A stretch of DNA of 64,000 nt from Blastocatellia bacterium (GTDB lineage: Bacteria; Acidobacteriota; Blastocatellia; UBA7656; JADIYM01): positions 186,001-250,000 of the forward strand of contig JADIYM010000004.1 of NCBI GenBank assembly GCA_016705245.1. The letters run 5' to 3'. Each line of letters starts with the position of its first letter. The stretch's first letter is position 1. The notes beneath the pieces were generated by a model that was not told the origin of the DNA, did not search any database, and saw nothing but the letters and a program-made list of their open reading frames with translations. Positions 8,644 through 17,568 of the stretch are shown here, one piece after another. The translations under genes and the position numbers were made by a program.

Positions 8644-8670
8644 CCGGGGCCGTGGTTCCCGCCGCGGCCG

Positions 8671-9209
8671 TCAGCCCGCCTGGCCCGGTCCCAGCCGCTC
8701 GACGAACGACTCCGCAGCCGGTGTGACCTTCCGCTTCCCTCCCGGCCCAGGCTCGGTGAGCAAGCCTTCCTCGGCCATACGCTCGACGAATCCGGATGCA
8801 CGATCGAAATCCAGATGGAGCCGGCGCTGGATCGCCGGTATCGACACGCCGCCGAGCTCCACCGTGATTCGTACCACCGAGACGTAGAGTTCATCGCCGG
8901 ACCGCTCATCGCCATCGATCGGGGCAGCCTGCTCGAGCAGATTCGCAATCGCCGCATCCACGACTCGCCGCGGCGGATCGTCGACCTCCGGGCCATGCCC
9001 GGCGAGATCGGCTGGACCGGCTCCTCGAGTCCCTCCGCGCTCCAGCGCATTCGTCGCACGAGTCGAAACGCGACAAAGGCGGCGACCGCCAACAGAATGA
9101 TGCCGATAACGACGAGCGTCAGTAACTTGACCTGGCGCTGGGTGATCGCGAGCCACGGAGTCAAGTCCGCGGCCGTGACGCGTAACAGCGCGTCGTCGAG
9201 TTTGCTCAT
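8671..9209 (-). CDS. Membrane-anchored FtsK-gamma-like DNA-binding protein (apparent frameshift)
   Basis: The N-terminal frame (from ATG 9209, MSKLDDALLRVT) encodes one transmembrane helix (VKLLTLVVIGIILLAVAAFV). The C-terminal frame encodes a winged-helix domain, DELYVSVVRITVELGGVSIP then IQRRLHLDFDRASGFVERMA. This is the pattern of the FtsK gamma domain, which in FtsK reads KOPS DNA motifs. The total length is one base short of a multiple of three, and the frames join sensibly if one G is added in the GGG run at about 8998-9000. The ATPase part of FtsK is absent. It is either a one-base sequencing error or a recent inactivation. Confidence 0.65.
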
Positions 9210-9245
9210 CGTACGTTCCACTCCGTCAACAACAGTCACCCGCCG

Positions 9246-10139
9246 TCACCGCACCGAAATGTCAATGTCGAAGTAGGCCTCGGTCGAGTCCGCACCCGTG
9301 GTCGACTCGATGGCGATGGTAACGTCGCCTGACTCCGGCAATAGTCCGGACCATTGCTCGTTGGGCCGAAGTGTCATAAGCCGCTTCCCGCTCGCCGTGG
9401 TGATTTTCACCGTCGATCGGGCGTCCTTCGAGGCAAACGCCACGTCGAGCGTCTGATTCGCGCGCACGCCCAGCACGTAGCGTTCGCCGCCGTTCGTCGA
9501 GCCCGACAACGCCGCCGATGACGTTCCCTTCAGGAATCGGACGCGCATCGGCCCCGGAGTGCTCTCGCGCGTCAGCGACAGGAAGATGCGACGAACCGGT
9601 CTGCCTGTCTCGACGAACCGCTTGCCGTCGTATCGGAGGCGATAGCTCTCGACGTACTCCGGGCAGCATGCTCCGCTGCTCTCCTGGCCGTAGCGATCCA
9701 CGACGAGCAGCCCATCGTCGATCCGGATCGCGTGGATGCCGCCATCCGCCCGATCGCCCATTCCGAGCGTCGCGACGGCGGCGGGTTTGCCGCCGCGCAT
9801 CGTGAAGACGATGCCATCGGAGAACTGACCGGTCCCGCCCGTGTTGCAGATGGTCTGAACGACCGCCTCGTCAATGCCGTCGCGGGTCAGGTCACCATAG
9901 ACCACTCTCTGAACCTCGAAATACATCGGATCCTCGGGGTCGGATCGCTCGTAGGTCCCGCCGGTGACCTTGACCGTCGCTCCCTGCTCGACGCACGCAG
10001 GACTGTAGGTGTAGTTGCGGAAGTCGACGTTACGGATCGAACGCTGCGCGTCACCGACCTGCCCCGCTCCGGCCGCGGCACAGGCCGCGCACACCACGAG
10101 CATCGACAGCGACCAACGGAATAGCCTCGTGTTCGTCAA
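9246..10139 (-). CDS. Secreted protein of unknown function
   Basis: 297 residues with a signal peptide (LSMLVVCAACAAAGAG). The N-terminal half contains VDFRNYTYSPACVEQG and VVYGDLTRDGIDEAVVQTIC, a motif found in secreted proteins with a calcium-loop-like GDLTxDGxxEA segment, followed by a strand-rich C-terminal half with few cysteines. Function is unknown. The start is a TTG directly after the stop of the upstream FHA gene, with GGAGG nine bases before it; an internal ATG at 10103 is the alternative. One base separates the two genes, so they are almost certainly one operon. Confidence 0.65.
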   Translation of the reverse strand: MTNTRLFRWSLSMLVVCAACAAAGAGQVGDAQRSIRNVDFRNYTYSPACVEQGATVKVTGGTYERSDPEDPMYFEVQRVVYGDLTRDGIDEAVVQTICNTGGTGQFSDGIVFTMRGGKPAAVATLGMGDRADGGIHAIRIDDGLLVVDRYGQESSGACCPEYVESYRLRYDGKRFVETGRPVRRIFLSLTRESTPGPMRVRFLKGTSSAALSGSTNGGERYVLGVRANQTLDVAFASKDARSTVKITTASGKRLMTLRPNEQWSGLLPESGDVTIAIESTTGADSTEAYFDIDISVR

Positions 10140-10140
10140 A

Positions 10141-12057
10141 CTACAGGTCCTCCGTTACGTGGTCGTCAATGTTGACGTCCGCCTCGAACTTGAAGATGTG
10201 ACGGCCGATGATGAACACATCGCCGTCGCCCAATGGTCGATTCGACGTCAGCCTCAGGAACGTGCCATTCCGGCTGCCACAATCGACGACATAGCATTCG
10301 TCGCCGCGTCGCTCGATTCGCGCGTGAACGTCTGCCATCGCCGCGTCGTCCGCGAAGCAGATCTCGCCTTGCGTTCGACCGATCGTCGTCGCGGGCCGAG
10401 TCAACTCGTACGTCGCGGCCAGATCACCATTGTTGAGCTGCAATCGAAGCCGCGGCTGCTTTGTGACCGGGTCGTGCTCGAATCTCAGAAGCTGCTGTCC
10501 CGCCAGGACGATGTCGTTTTCATGCAGTTTCGAATCTTCGCGAATGCGTAGGAACGTCCCGTTCCGGCTGCCGGCGTCGTCGAGCCAGTAACCGTCATCC
10601 GAGTACTGGACCTTCGCGTGGCGGCCCGACATGAACGCGTCCTGCCGGAAAATGTAGTCCCCGGCGGACCGTCCGAGTGTCGTGACTTTCGAACAAATCA
10701 ACAGCATTCGCCCAGGCTCTTCGCCCTCGAGGACGAGCAGTCGCGCAAGCGGCATCGTCGCGTCGCCAGACAATGGCGTGCCCTCGGCCGTACGAAGCGG
10801 GTCCGAGTTGCGGCGAACCTCGGCGCGGCCGATGAACGGCGAGACCGGGCGCGTTGCATCCGGCCTGGAGTGGGCCAGATCGGACGGAAACGTCTCCTGA
10901 TTGCGGTCGACCACCGTGACGGGCGCTGCAGGATTTACGGCGGCCGCCACCGGCATTACGACGGGCGCCGTCGGCGGCAGGTCGTGCTCCGGCTCACGCT
11001 GCTGAAACGGCGAGACGACATCGAGCGTTGAGGGACGCCGGTCCGACCGCAGCAACGAACCACAGTGCGGACAGAAGACCCTCGTCGCCTCGTTCGTGTT
11101 GCCGCACGTCCGACACACGATCGTCGCAGTGTCGGAGACGAACGCATCAACAGGCGTAGTTGGACCGTGGGCAAAACTGCCGAACGCGTCACCCGAGCCA
11201 ATCGGCGAAGCGGACGTCAACGCCTCAGCGGCAGCGGGCAGCTTTCGGACGGGAGCCGTTGCGGTTCCCGCGGCAACGAGCTCGAGTCGCAGCTCGGCCG
11301 CCGAAGGCTGACGGTCCTCGGGACGCATCGCCATGGCGCGATCGATGACCGAGGCAAGCGGCTTCGAGATAACGCGCGACAGTTGGTCGAACGGATTGAA
11401 CTCGACGCCACCTTTCGTCTGCTCGCGCTCATGCGGGCTCAACGGCCGCTGGCCGAGCAGCAGCTCGTACGCCGACGCCGCAAACGCGTAGAGGTCCGCG
11501 CGCACGTCGATCTCGCGCCCCTCCATCTGCTCGATTGGCGCGTACGGATAGGTCCATGCTAGAGACTTGCCTGGCCCCTCGAGCGCCATCTTGAAATCCG
11601 TCACGAAGACGTTTCCACGAGCGGACATTTCGATCGAGCCAGGCGAGATGTTGGCGACGATCACCGGTGTCCGCAGTCCGTGAAGGTATTCGAGCAGATC
11701 GAGGATCGCGTCGAGCCACGGCAGCACGAGGATCGGCGCAAAGGGCTTGCGGTCGCGTTCGAGAAGGCTCGACATCGGCTCGGCCGGGATCTTGCGCTCG
11801 ACGAGGTAGAACGCCTCACCGGCGGCGAACGCATCCGTGACTACGGGCATTGCCACGTGCTGACAACCGTTGAGAATCCTGGCCTCTCGAACGAATGCCT
11901 CGCGGAAAGGACGGGGCTTCGACCGTTCGCATTCGCGGATGTGCACGTGCGTACCGAATCGCCCGTCGATCGCATCGTACGATCTCGCCGTACGGGTCAG
12001 ACCTGCGAAGGCGACAATTCGGTATCGGTCGTGGAGGACTGCGTCCTGAGCGAGCAC
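10141..12057 (-). CDS. Pseudokinase - zinc ribbon - double FHA protein
   Basis: 638 residues. Residues about 10-265 have a Ser/Thr kinase fold (YAPIEQ and RADLYAFAASAYELLLGQRP are recognisable). The catalytic residues are degenerate: no glycine-rich loop, VHIR in place of VAIK, VANISPGS in place of HRDLKPxN, and DFK in place of DFG. A zinc ribbon follows at about 313-340 (CRTCGN and CPHCGS). Then come two FHA domains, each with GR, S/D..H and SRNGTFLR. FHA domains bind phosphothreonine, so the protein probably acts as a scaffold for phosphoproteins made by active kinases such as those at 41553 and 57343. GTG start with GGAGG upstream. Confidence 0.85.
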   Translation of the reverse strand: MLAQDAVLHDRYRIVAFAGLTRTARSYDAIDGRFGTHVHIRECERSKPRPFREAFVREARILNGCQHVAMPVVTDAFAAGEAFYLVERKIPAEPMSSLLERDRKPFAPILVLPWLDAILDLLEYLHGLRTPVIVANISPGSIEMSARGNVFVTDFKMALEGPGKSLAWTYPYAPIEQMEGREIDVRADLYAFAASAYELLLGQRPLSPHEREQTKGGVEFNPFDQLSRVISKPLASVIDRAMAMRPEDRQPSAAELRLELVAAGTATAPVRKLPAAAEALTSASPIGSGDAFGSFAHGPTTPVDAFVSDTATIVCRTCGNTNEATRVFCPHCGSLLRSDRRPSTLDVVSPFQQREPEHDLPPTAPVVMPVAAAVNPAAPVTVVDRNQETFPSDLAHSRPDATRPVSPFIGRAEVRRNSDPLRTAEGTPLSGDATMPLARLLVLEGEEPGRMLLICSKVTTLGRSAGDYIFRQDAFMSGRHAKVQYSDDGYWLDDAGSRNGTFLRIREDSKLHENDIVLAGQQLLRFEHDPVTKQPRLRLQLNNGDLAATYELTRPATTIGRTQGEICFADDAAMADVHARIERRGDECYVVDCGSRNGTFLRLTSNRPLGDGDVFIIGRHIFKFEADVNIDDHVTEDL

Positions 12058-12142
12058 CCGTGGCCTCCGAAAGTTCGTTCACTGCAGCAGCGGGTAGTGA
12101 CTCTACCAAATGCTCAGAGGCGAGACTACGAAGACATCGCCG

Positions 12143-13213
12143 TCAACGCGGCGGAGGCGCCGCAAAGACCGACTCGGCGAGGAGCATCGTGAACCGCTCT
12201 GCGCCAGCGGCATTCAGGTGACCGACGTCGAACCGGAGCTCGGGATCGTAGAGCTCCGGGTATCTATCCGGGTCGTTGAACGCCAGCACCGTGGCTCCGT
12301 CGATCTCGCGAGCGCGGCGGATCAACTCGGCTCGGGTCGAGAGACAAGGCGGGACAACGAGGATGACGCGTGCCCCGGTGGCGCGGACCCGGTCAACGAC
12401 GTTCCGGAGGAGCTCGATCTCGAAGTCGATGACACGCCCCTCGCCGTCTTCGTTCTCGACACCGGCGCGCAGCTCGGCGAGCTTCTCTTCGTAGCGGTCC
12501 TCCTCGAACGCACCGAACATGTCGCGACGCAGGGCAAAGACCTTTGCCTGCTCGTCGTCGAGCGAGACGTAGCCGTCGGACAGCATTCCAAGCGGCGGCG
12601 CCTTCTCAGTGCCAGCGTCGTCGAGCAGTGGCGCACCGAGGAGGCCGCGGCCACGACCGATGAATGCGGCACGTCGAACGAAGGCCTCGATGTGCGACGC
12701 GACGTCCTTGATCTTCTTGCCGCGCGAGGTATCACCGGCTGCGACCCCGCGAATTGCCGCAAGCGTGCCCGCGGCATCGTGCCACGCGTCGAATCGGCGC
12801 GTATGCAAGTTGGCCGGACGGACTCGAGAGTGCAGCGAATCGAGCTCGATGAAGACGAACCGGAAGCGATGATCGCCGGATGCGAGAGCCCGGTCGACAA
12901 GCCAGTACGTCTCGGGCGGATCCATTCCCGGTATGCCCATGTTGAACGAGGAAGTCGGCGCCCCGGCCCCGGCGGCGAAGGAATCGAATCGGGCCGGAAC
13001 GAACTCGCGATAGACGTAGCTCGAGCCAATGAAGACGGCGTCGTAACGCGCCGGGTTCGCTTTCAGGTGCGCCAGCTTCTCGCCAATCACCGGGACGTCG
13101 CCCTGAACGTCTAGCGCGTGCAGCACTCCGAGTGCCGCCAACACGAGGGCGAGCACGATCGCAAGTCGCGTGACGAACCGAACGAAGCTAGAACTGGAAG
13201 TAGATGAAGGCAC
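12143..13213 (-). CDS. SGNH-fold hydrolase/acyltransferase partner of MBOAT (AlgJ/DltD-like)
   Basis: About 356 residues with an N-terminal membrane helix (VTRLAIVLALVLAALGVL). The nucleophile block appears as FIGSSYVYREF and the C-terminal Asp/His block as RFDVGHLNAAG, the order expected of SGNH-fold O-acyl transfer proteins. It lies directly after, and overlaps, an MBOAT gene. This pairing is characteristic of extracellular polysaccharide O-acetylation (as in AlgI/AlgJ or DltB/DltD). Start choice is uncertain: I use a GTG at 13213; the frame also offers a TTG at 13249 deeper in the MBOAT gene. The acceptor polymer is not identifiable. Confidence 0.7.
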   Translation of the reverse strand: MPSSTSSSSFVRFVTRLAIVLALVLAALGVLHALDVQGDVPVIGEKLAHLKANPARYDAVFIGSSYVYREFVPARFDSFAAGAGAPTSSFNMGIPGMDPPETYWLVDRALASGDHRFRFVFIELDSLHSRVRPANLHTRRFDAWHDAAGTLAAIRGVAAGDTSRGKKIKDVASHIEAFVRRAAFIGRGRGLLGAPLLDDAGTEKAPPLGMLSDGYVSLDDEQAKVFALRRDMFGAFEEDRYEEKLAELRAGVENEDGEGRVIDFEIELLRNVVDRVRATGARVILVVPPCLSTRAELIRRAREIDGATVLAFNDPDRYPELYDPELRFDVGHLNAAGAERFTMLLAESVFAAPPPR

Positions 13214-14629
13214 GTTCGTCGAACCGTCCGAAAAGAAGAATGACCACAATGAGCGCGGCGTACAACGCGAGTCGCGCGAGATCGGGCAGCTTTCCGAGCC
13301 AGGCAGGCACGCTGCCGCGCTCCTGAACGAGCTGCACCGCCTCGAGCAGAATGACGAAAGCGACGGTCAGCGCGAGCTCGATCCCGTCGAATCCAGGGAC
13401 CGCGATAGGCTGCGCGGCGTCCGCCCAACTCGCAATCCGCATTATGACCGCGCTCGCGTCGCCGACCGACTCAGCGCGGAAGAAGATCCATGCGAACGTC
13501 ACCAGGTGGAACGTCGCGAGTCCGGCGACGAGCGGCCGCAGTCGAGCTGTCGCCGTGCCGGCCGCGGACCATGCCCTCTCGCGCAGACTGGATGAAGCGA
13601 GAGCCGCCACCATGAACCCGCCGTGCAGCGCTCCCCAAACCAGGTAAGTCCAGTTTGCCCCGTGCCAGAAACCGCTGACCGTGAAGACGATCATGAGATT
13701 CGCAGCGAGCCGCCACGCGCCGACCCTGCTGCCGCCGAGCGGTATGAACACGTAATCGCGAAACCACGTCGAGAGCGAAATGTGCCATCGCCGCCAGAAG
13801 GCGCGAATCGAGGTTGCGAAGTAGGGCCGCTCGAAATTTCGCGTCAGGTCGAATCCGAGGACTCGAGCGGCACCGACGGCGATATCCGAGTACCCCGAGA
13901 AGTCGCAGTAGATCTGATAGGCGAAACAGTACGTTGCCACCGTCAGTCGCAAGCCGGATTGCGACGATGGATCGTCGTAGACGGCATTCACGAAAACCGC
14001 CAGCCGGTCGGCGATCACGAGCTTCTTGAAGAAGCCCCACAACATGAGCCGGAGGCCCGACGCCGCCATCGCCGGATCGAATCGATGCTCGACGAGGAAT
14101 TGCGGCAGAAGGTGTGCCGCTCGCTCGATCGGGCCGGCAACAAGCTGCGGAAAGAAGGCAATGAAGAGTGCGAAGCGTCCGAGATGACGCTCGGGCTCGC
14201 GCTCGCGACGGTAGATGTCGATCGTGTAGTTGAGAGCCTGGAACGTGTGGAACGAAATGCCGATCGGCAGAATGACGTCGAGATCGGGAATGCCATAAAG
14301 CACGTCGAACGACTCGGTGACCGAACGGAGCGTGTCGTTGACGAAGTTGAAGTACTTGAAGAAAAAGAGCAGTCCGAGATTGGACGCCAGACTGATGCCG
14401 AGGAAGAGCCGGCGGCGGGCCTCCGTCGATGCCCCGGCAATCACCCGCCCGGCAATGTAGTCTACGATCGTGAGCAGCCAGATGACCGCTACGTAAGCGG
14501 GCTTCCAGCTTTATCAAAGTAGTAGGAGGCGACGAGCAGCCACGCCCATCGCACGCGGTGCGGGATCAGGAAATAGACCACCGCGACGATCGGGAAGTAG
14601 ACGAGAAAGTGGAGTGAGTTGAAGAGCAC
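13188..14629 (-). CDS. MBOAT-family O-acyltransferase (AlgI/DltB-like), apparent frameshift
   Basis: A polytopic membrane O-acyltransferase. The N-terminus (GTG at 14629, LFNSLHFLVYFPIV, then WAWLLVASYYFDK) is in a different frame from the rest. The rest begins SWKPAYVAVIWLLTIVDYIA and carries FKYFNFVND, FRDYVFIPLGGSR and the catalytic-His motif FWHGANWTYLVWG. The full span is one base short of a multiple of three; adding one A in the run at about 14510-14513 joins YYFDK to SWKPAY. The enzyme should move acyl groups across the inner membrane to the SGNH partner encoded just downstream. The intact product would be about 480 residues, normal for the family. Confidence 0.85.
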
Positions 14630-14700
14630 GAGATCGTGTGGTCTGGCGACGGGGGCGCTGCCCCGCGTGGATTCTCGCCGCGAACGCCGATCAGGCCAAG

Positions 14701-14946
14701 GGCGCATCAGAACCGCGAGCGGTAGCGACCGTCCCACGGACGGTGCCTGAAATCGCAGACTCGTCGTTGCGAAAGGACAGAAGTGACCGGAACCGTTCGA
14801 CCGTCCGTGGGACGCTCGCTACCGCTCGCGGCTCATAAAACGGGGATCACCCGCATCGTGCACTACCAGGCAGGACGCTCCGCCGGTCCCCGTTCCTCGT
14901 CCCCGTTTTTCGAGCAGCGAGCGGTAGCGAGCGTCCCACGGACAGT
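14701..14946. repeat. Intergenic repeat field with hairpin element family A, copy 2
   Basis: The gap of about 380 bp upstream of the MBOAT gene contains no gene. It carries one complete 124-bp hairpin (arms 14711-14744 and 14801-14834), then the linker CGCATCGTGCACTACC at about 14853. A lone left arm follows at 14912-14945. Arrangement and linker match the field at 5918-6339. The right end (14947-15008) shows nothing recognisable. Confidence 0.85.
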
Positions 14947-15008
14947 GCCTGAAACCGCCAGCGCCCTACTCATCGACGCAGCCTCGCCCGGCAAAACCTC
15001 TCAGTCTC

Positions 15009-16394
15009 TCAGCTCGTCAGGTTCTCCACATCGCGGTACTCCGGCACGATCGCAGTCCATCCAAGTTCCCTTTCGATTCGCTTTCGAAGTCCCTCGGCCT
15101 GATCCGGCTCTCCGTGGGTGATGAACACGCGTCTCGGTTTCCCGTGAAAGCCGCGCAGCCACGCCATCAATTCGTCGGTGTCGGCGTGTGCCGAAAGATT
15201 CGACACGGATCGAACCTCCGCACGCACGGGCACCAACTCGCCATGGATCTTCAATTCGGACGTTCCCGACACAAAGTCCGCGCCTCGCGTGCCGCCCGCC
15301 TGGTATCCAACGAATACGATCGAGTTCGCCGGATTCGGGGCGAGGGAGTGCAGGTGGTGAAGTACACGACCGCCCGTGGCCATGCCGCTCGCCGAAATGA
15401 TGACCTTCGGACGGTCGTCCGCCGAGAGTCGCTTCGAGTCTTCGACGGAGTTGATGTAGCGGGCTACCCCGCACATGGAGGACGCTTCGCTGGCTGTCAG
15501 GCGATGTTGTCCCTCGGAGCGGACGAACAACTCCGTCGCGTTGACGGCCATCGGCGAGTCGAGAAAGACCGGAACGTCCGGAATTGCGCCCTTCGTCTTG
15601 AGCTGCGACAGAAACCAGAGAACCGATTGCGCGCGGCCGACGGCGAACGCCGGAATCAGCACCGTTCCACCGCGCTTCACGGTGTCGCGCACGATGTCGC
15701 CCAGCTCAACCATCGGATCGGTTTTCGGGTGACGCCGTATTCCATATGTAGATTCGACGACGAGATAGTCGGCAGCCTCGATCGCCGACGGGGCGTTCAT
15801 CAGCGGATCGTTGATGCGACCGACATCTCCCGAAAAGACCACGGTGGTTGTCTGACCGTCGTTCGATACATCGTGCGATCGCTCGAAGACCGCGTGCCCC
15901 GCCCCGAGAATGTGGCCGGCGGGCACGAGCTTCACGCGCAACTCGCCTGTCAGTTCGAGCCACTCGCCGAACCGGATCGCCTGGAGCCGGTCTAACGCGC
16001 GTTCCGCGTCCTCAGTCGTATACAGCGGCTCTGCCGGGTGGTGTTTCGAATACCCACGCCGGTTTGCATAACGCGCCTCCTCTTCCTGCAGCTTCGCCGC
16101 ATCGGGCAGCAGGATTCGACAGAGGTCACGGGTCGATTCGGAGCAGTAGACGGGACCCGAAAAGCCGTTCCTCACAAAAAGCGGCAGGTAGCCGCTGTGA
16201 TCGATGTGCGCGTGAGTCAACACGACCGAGTCTACGGTCGACGGATAGATCGGCAGGTCGGCACGATTCCGCAACCGGAGTTGCTTGTAGCCCTGAAAGA
16301 GGCCGCAGTCGACCATGACGCGGGTATCACCATCGACGAGAACGTGCTTCGAACCCGTGACGGTTCCGTTTGCTCCCAGAAACATGATCTGCAT
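15009..16394 (-). CDS. MBL-fold beta-CASP RNase-like hydrolase
   Basis: 461 residues. The metallo-beta-lactamase core has LTHAHIDHSGYLP, GHILGAGHA and FSGDVGRINDPL. The beta-CASP insert and C-terminal zinc motif follow, with VIISASGMATGGRVLHHL, SNLSAHADTDELMAW and VFITHGEPDQAEGL. This is the architecture of the CPSF73-like/YsxC-type RNA-processing exonuclease group found in bacteria (often annotated as MBL fold with RNA specificity domain). It probably acts on RNA in the cytoplasm. The start (MQIMFLGANGTVTGSKH) is canonical and the length fits the family of about 450-470 residues. No obvious operon partner. Confidence 0.92.
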   Translation of the reverse strand: MQIMFLGANGTVTGSKHVLVDGDTRVMVDCGLFQGYKQLRLRNRADLPIYPSTVDSVVLTHAHIDHSGYLPLFVRNGFSGPVYCSESTRDLCRILLPDAAKLQEEEARYANRRGYSKHHPAEPLYTTEDAERALDRLQAIRFGEWLELTGELRVKLVPAGHILGAGHAVFERSHDVSNDGQTTTVVFSGDVGRINDPLMNAPSAIEAADYLVVESTYGIRRHPKTDPMVELGDIVRDTVKRGGTVLIPAFAVGRAQSVLWFLSQLKTKGAIPDVPVFLDSPMAVNATELFVRSEGQHRLTASEASSMCGVARYINSVEDSKRLSADDRPKVIISASGMATGGRVLHHLHSLAPNPANSIVFVGYQAGGTRGADFVSGTSELKIHGELVPVRAEVRSVSNLSAHADTDELMAWLRGFHGKPRRVFITHGEPDQAEGLRKRIERELGWTAIVPEYRDVENLTS

Positions 16395-16544
16395 CGGGCT
16401 CCCTCCAATGTCGAGGGCGTCCTCTCCGGACGCCTCGCTGGTCTCGCTTCACGATCGAGAGTGGCGCTGACCGGCTCCGAGTGGGTCAATCTTAGACGCT
16501 CAAGGGATTGTATTAAACGACAGAGCCGGCGCGATTGCCGTACG

Positions 16545-16577
16545 CATTCAGTACCGTGCGCGGTAGCGCACGGGTCA
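16545..16577. repeat. Relic half-arm of repeat family C
   Basis: The 207-bp gap between the nuclease and sulfurtransferase genes contains CATTCAGTACCGTGCGCGGT followed by AGCGCACGGGTCAC. It is a diverged copy of the left arm of the family C palindromes at 27739 and 62611. The matching right arm is absent. Nothing else is evident in the gap. Confidence 0.5.
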
Positions 16578-16601
16578 CACTCCTGGCACGGACAGCCGGC
16601 A

Positions 16602-17456
16602 TCAGTCTTCCTCACCGGTCGCTATCGGCCGGCCGGGCTCCGAGATCCATTCACTCCACGAGCCCGCATAGAGCTTCGCGCCGGTTAGCCCGGCGTGAGC
16701 CATGGCAAGCAGATTCTGGCACGCCGTGACGCCGGAACCGCAGTAAGCAACCGTCGCTTCCGGAGTCACCGCACCGAGGACGTGTCGGAAGTCTACGGCG
16801 AGCTCGGACGCAGGCCGCATCGTCCCGTCCTCACGAACGTTCAATTTGAAGAACCGATTGCGCGCGCCCGGAATGTGTCCGCCCACCGGATCGATCGTCT
16901 CGTTTTCGCCCCGGAAGCGATCGGGTGCCCGCGAATCGAGCAGCAGCCGAGACGGATCCCCGCGCATCGCGCCGACGTCGGCGGCGCTGGCCAGCATCTC
17001 GTGCCGGGGCGATGCCACGAACTCGACCGGCGTCGGCGCCGGGGCGTCCGTCGAGACGGCGCGTTGCTCCGAAATCCACTTCGTCACGCCGCCGTCGAGC
17101 ACTGCCACCCGCTCGTGTCCCAGGAACTTCAGCATCCACCAGAGGCGCGACGCATACATTCCATCCGCGTCGTCATAGGCGACGACGTGCGACGCACTCG
17201 AGATACCCAGTCTCCCGAGCGTCGTCGCGATCGTTTCGACATCCGGCAGCGGGTGCCTTCCGCGCCCGCCGCCCGGCGGGTCCGAAAGGTCCCGGTTGAG
17301 ATCGGCGTAGACCGCGCCCGGAATGTGACCGGCCGCATATGCGTTCCGCCCGTAGTCCGCGTCGGCCAGTGACGATCGGACGTCGACGACGACGAGTGAC
17401 GGCCGGCCAAGCAATTCTGCAAGCTCATTCGTGGAGAGGATGGTCGAGAAACTCAC
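16602..17456 (-). CDS. Thiosulfate / 3-mercaptopyruvate sulfurtransferase (two rhodanese domains)
   Basis: 284 residues. The inactive N-terminal rhodanese domain shows VVVDVRSSLADADYGRNAYA, GHIPGAVYADLNRDLSD and LWWMLKFLGHERVAVLDGG. The C-terminal domain carries LLDSRAPDRFRGENE and the catalytic loop YCGSGVTACQNLLAM. The active-site loop CGSGVT is of the mercaptopyruvate sulfurtransferase type rather than the CRKGVT loop of classical rhodanese. The GTG start at 17456 has AGGAGG upstream; the frame extends further but without family similarity. The gene is divergent from the SDR gene at 17569, sharing a 112-bp promoter region. Confidence 0.9.
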   Translation of the reverse strand: MSFSTILSTNELAELLGRPSLVVVDVRSSLADADYGRNAYAAGHIPGAVYADLNRDLSDPPGGGRGRHPLPDVETIATTLGRLGISSASHVVAYDDADGMYASRLWWMLKFLGHERVAVLDGGVTKWISEQRAVSTDAPAPTPVEFVASPRHEMLASAADVGAMRGDPSRLLLDSRAPDRFRGENETIDPVGGHIPGARNRFFKLNVREDGTMRPASELAVDFRHVLGAVTPEATVAYCGSGVTACQNLLAMAHAGLTGAKLYAGSWSEWISEPGRPIATGEED

Positions 17457-17568
17457 GCGTCGGGTCCTCCTGACGTTGAACGACGAAGCATCATCGTCTA
17501 CGCTGCGCGATACCGCGCGCAAGCGTCGCAGGGCCGAGGCGCGTGCGATGATCCGTACAAAGAAGGGT

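Noticed and set aside
12110..13114. 334-codon plus-strand frame opposite the SGNH gene
   Set aside because: The minus-strand gene has SGNH motifs and a functional neighbour. The plus frame has none and mirrors the codon bias of the real gene.
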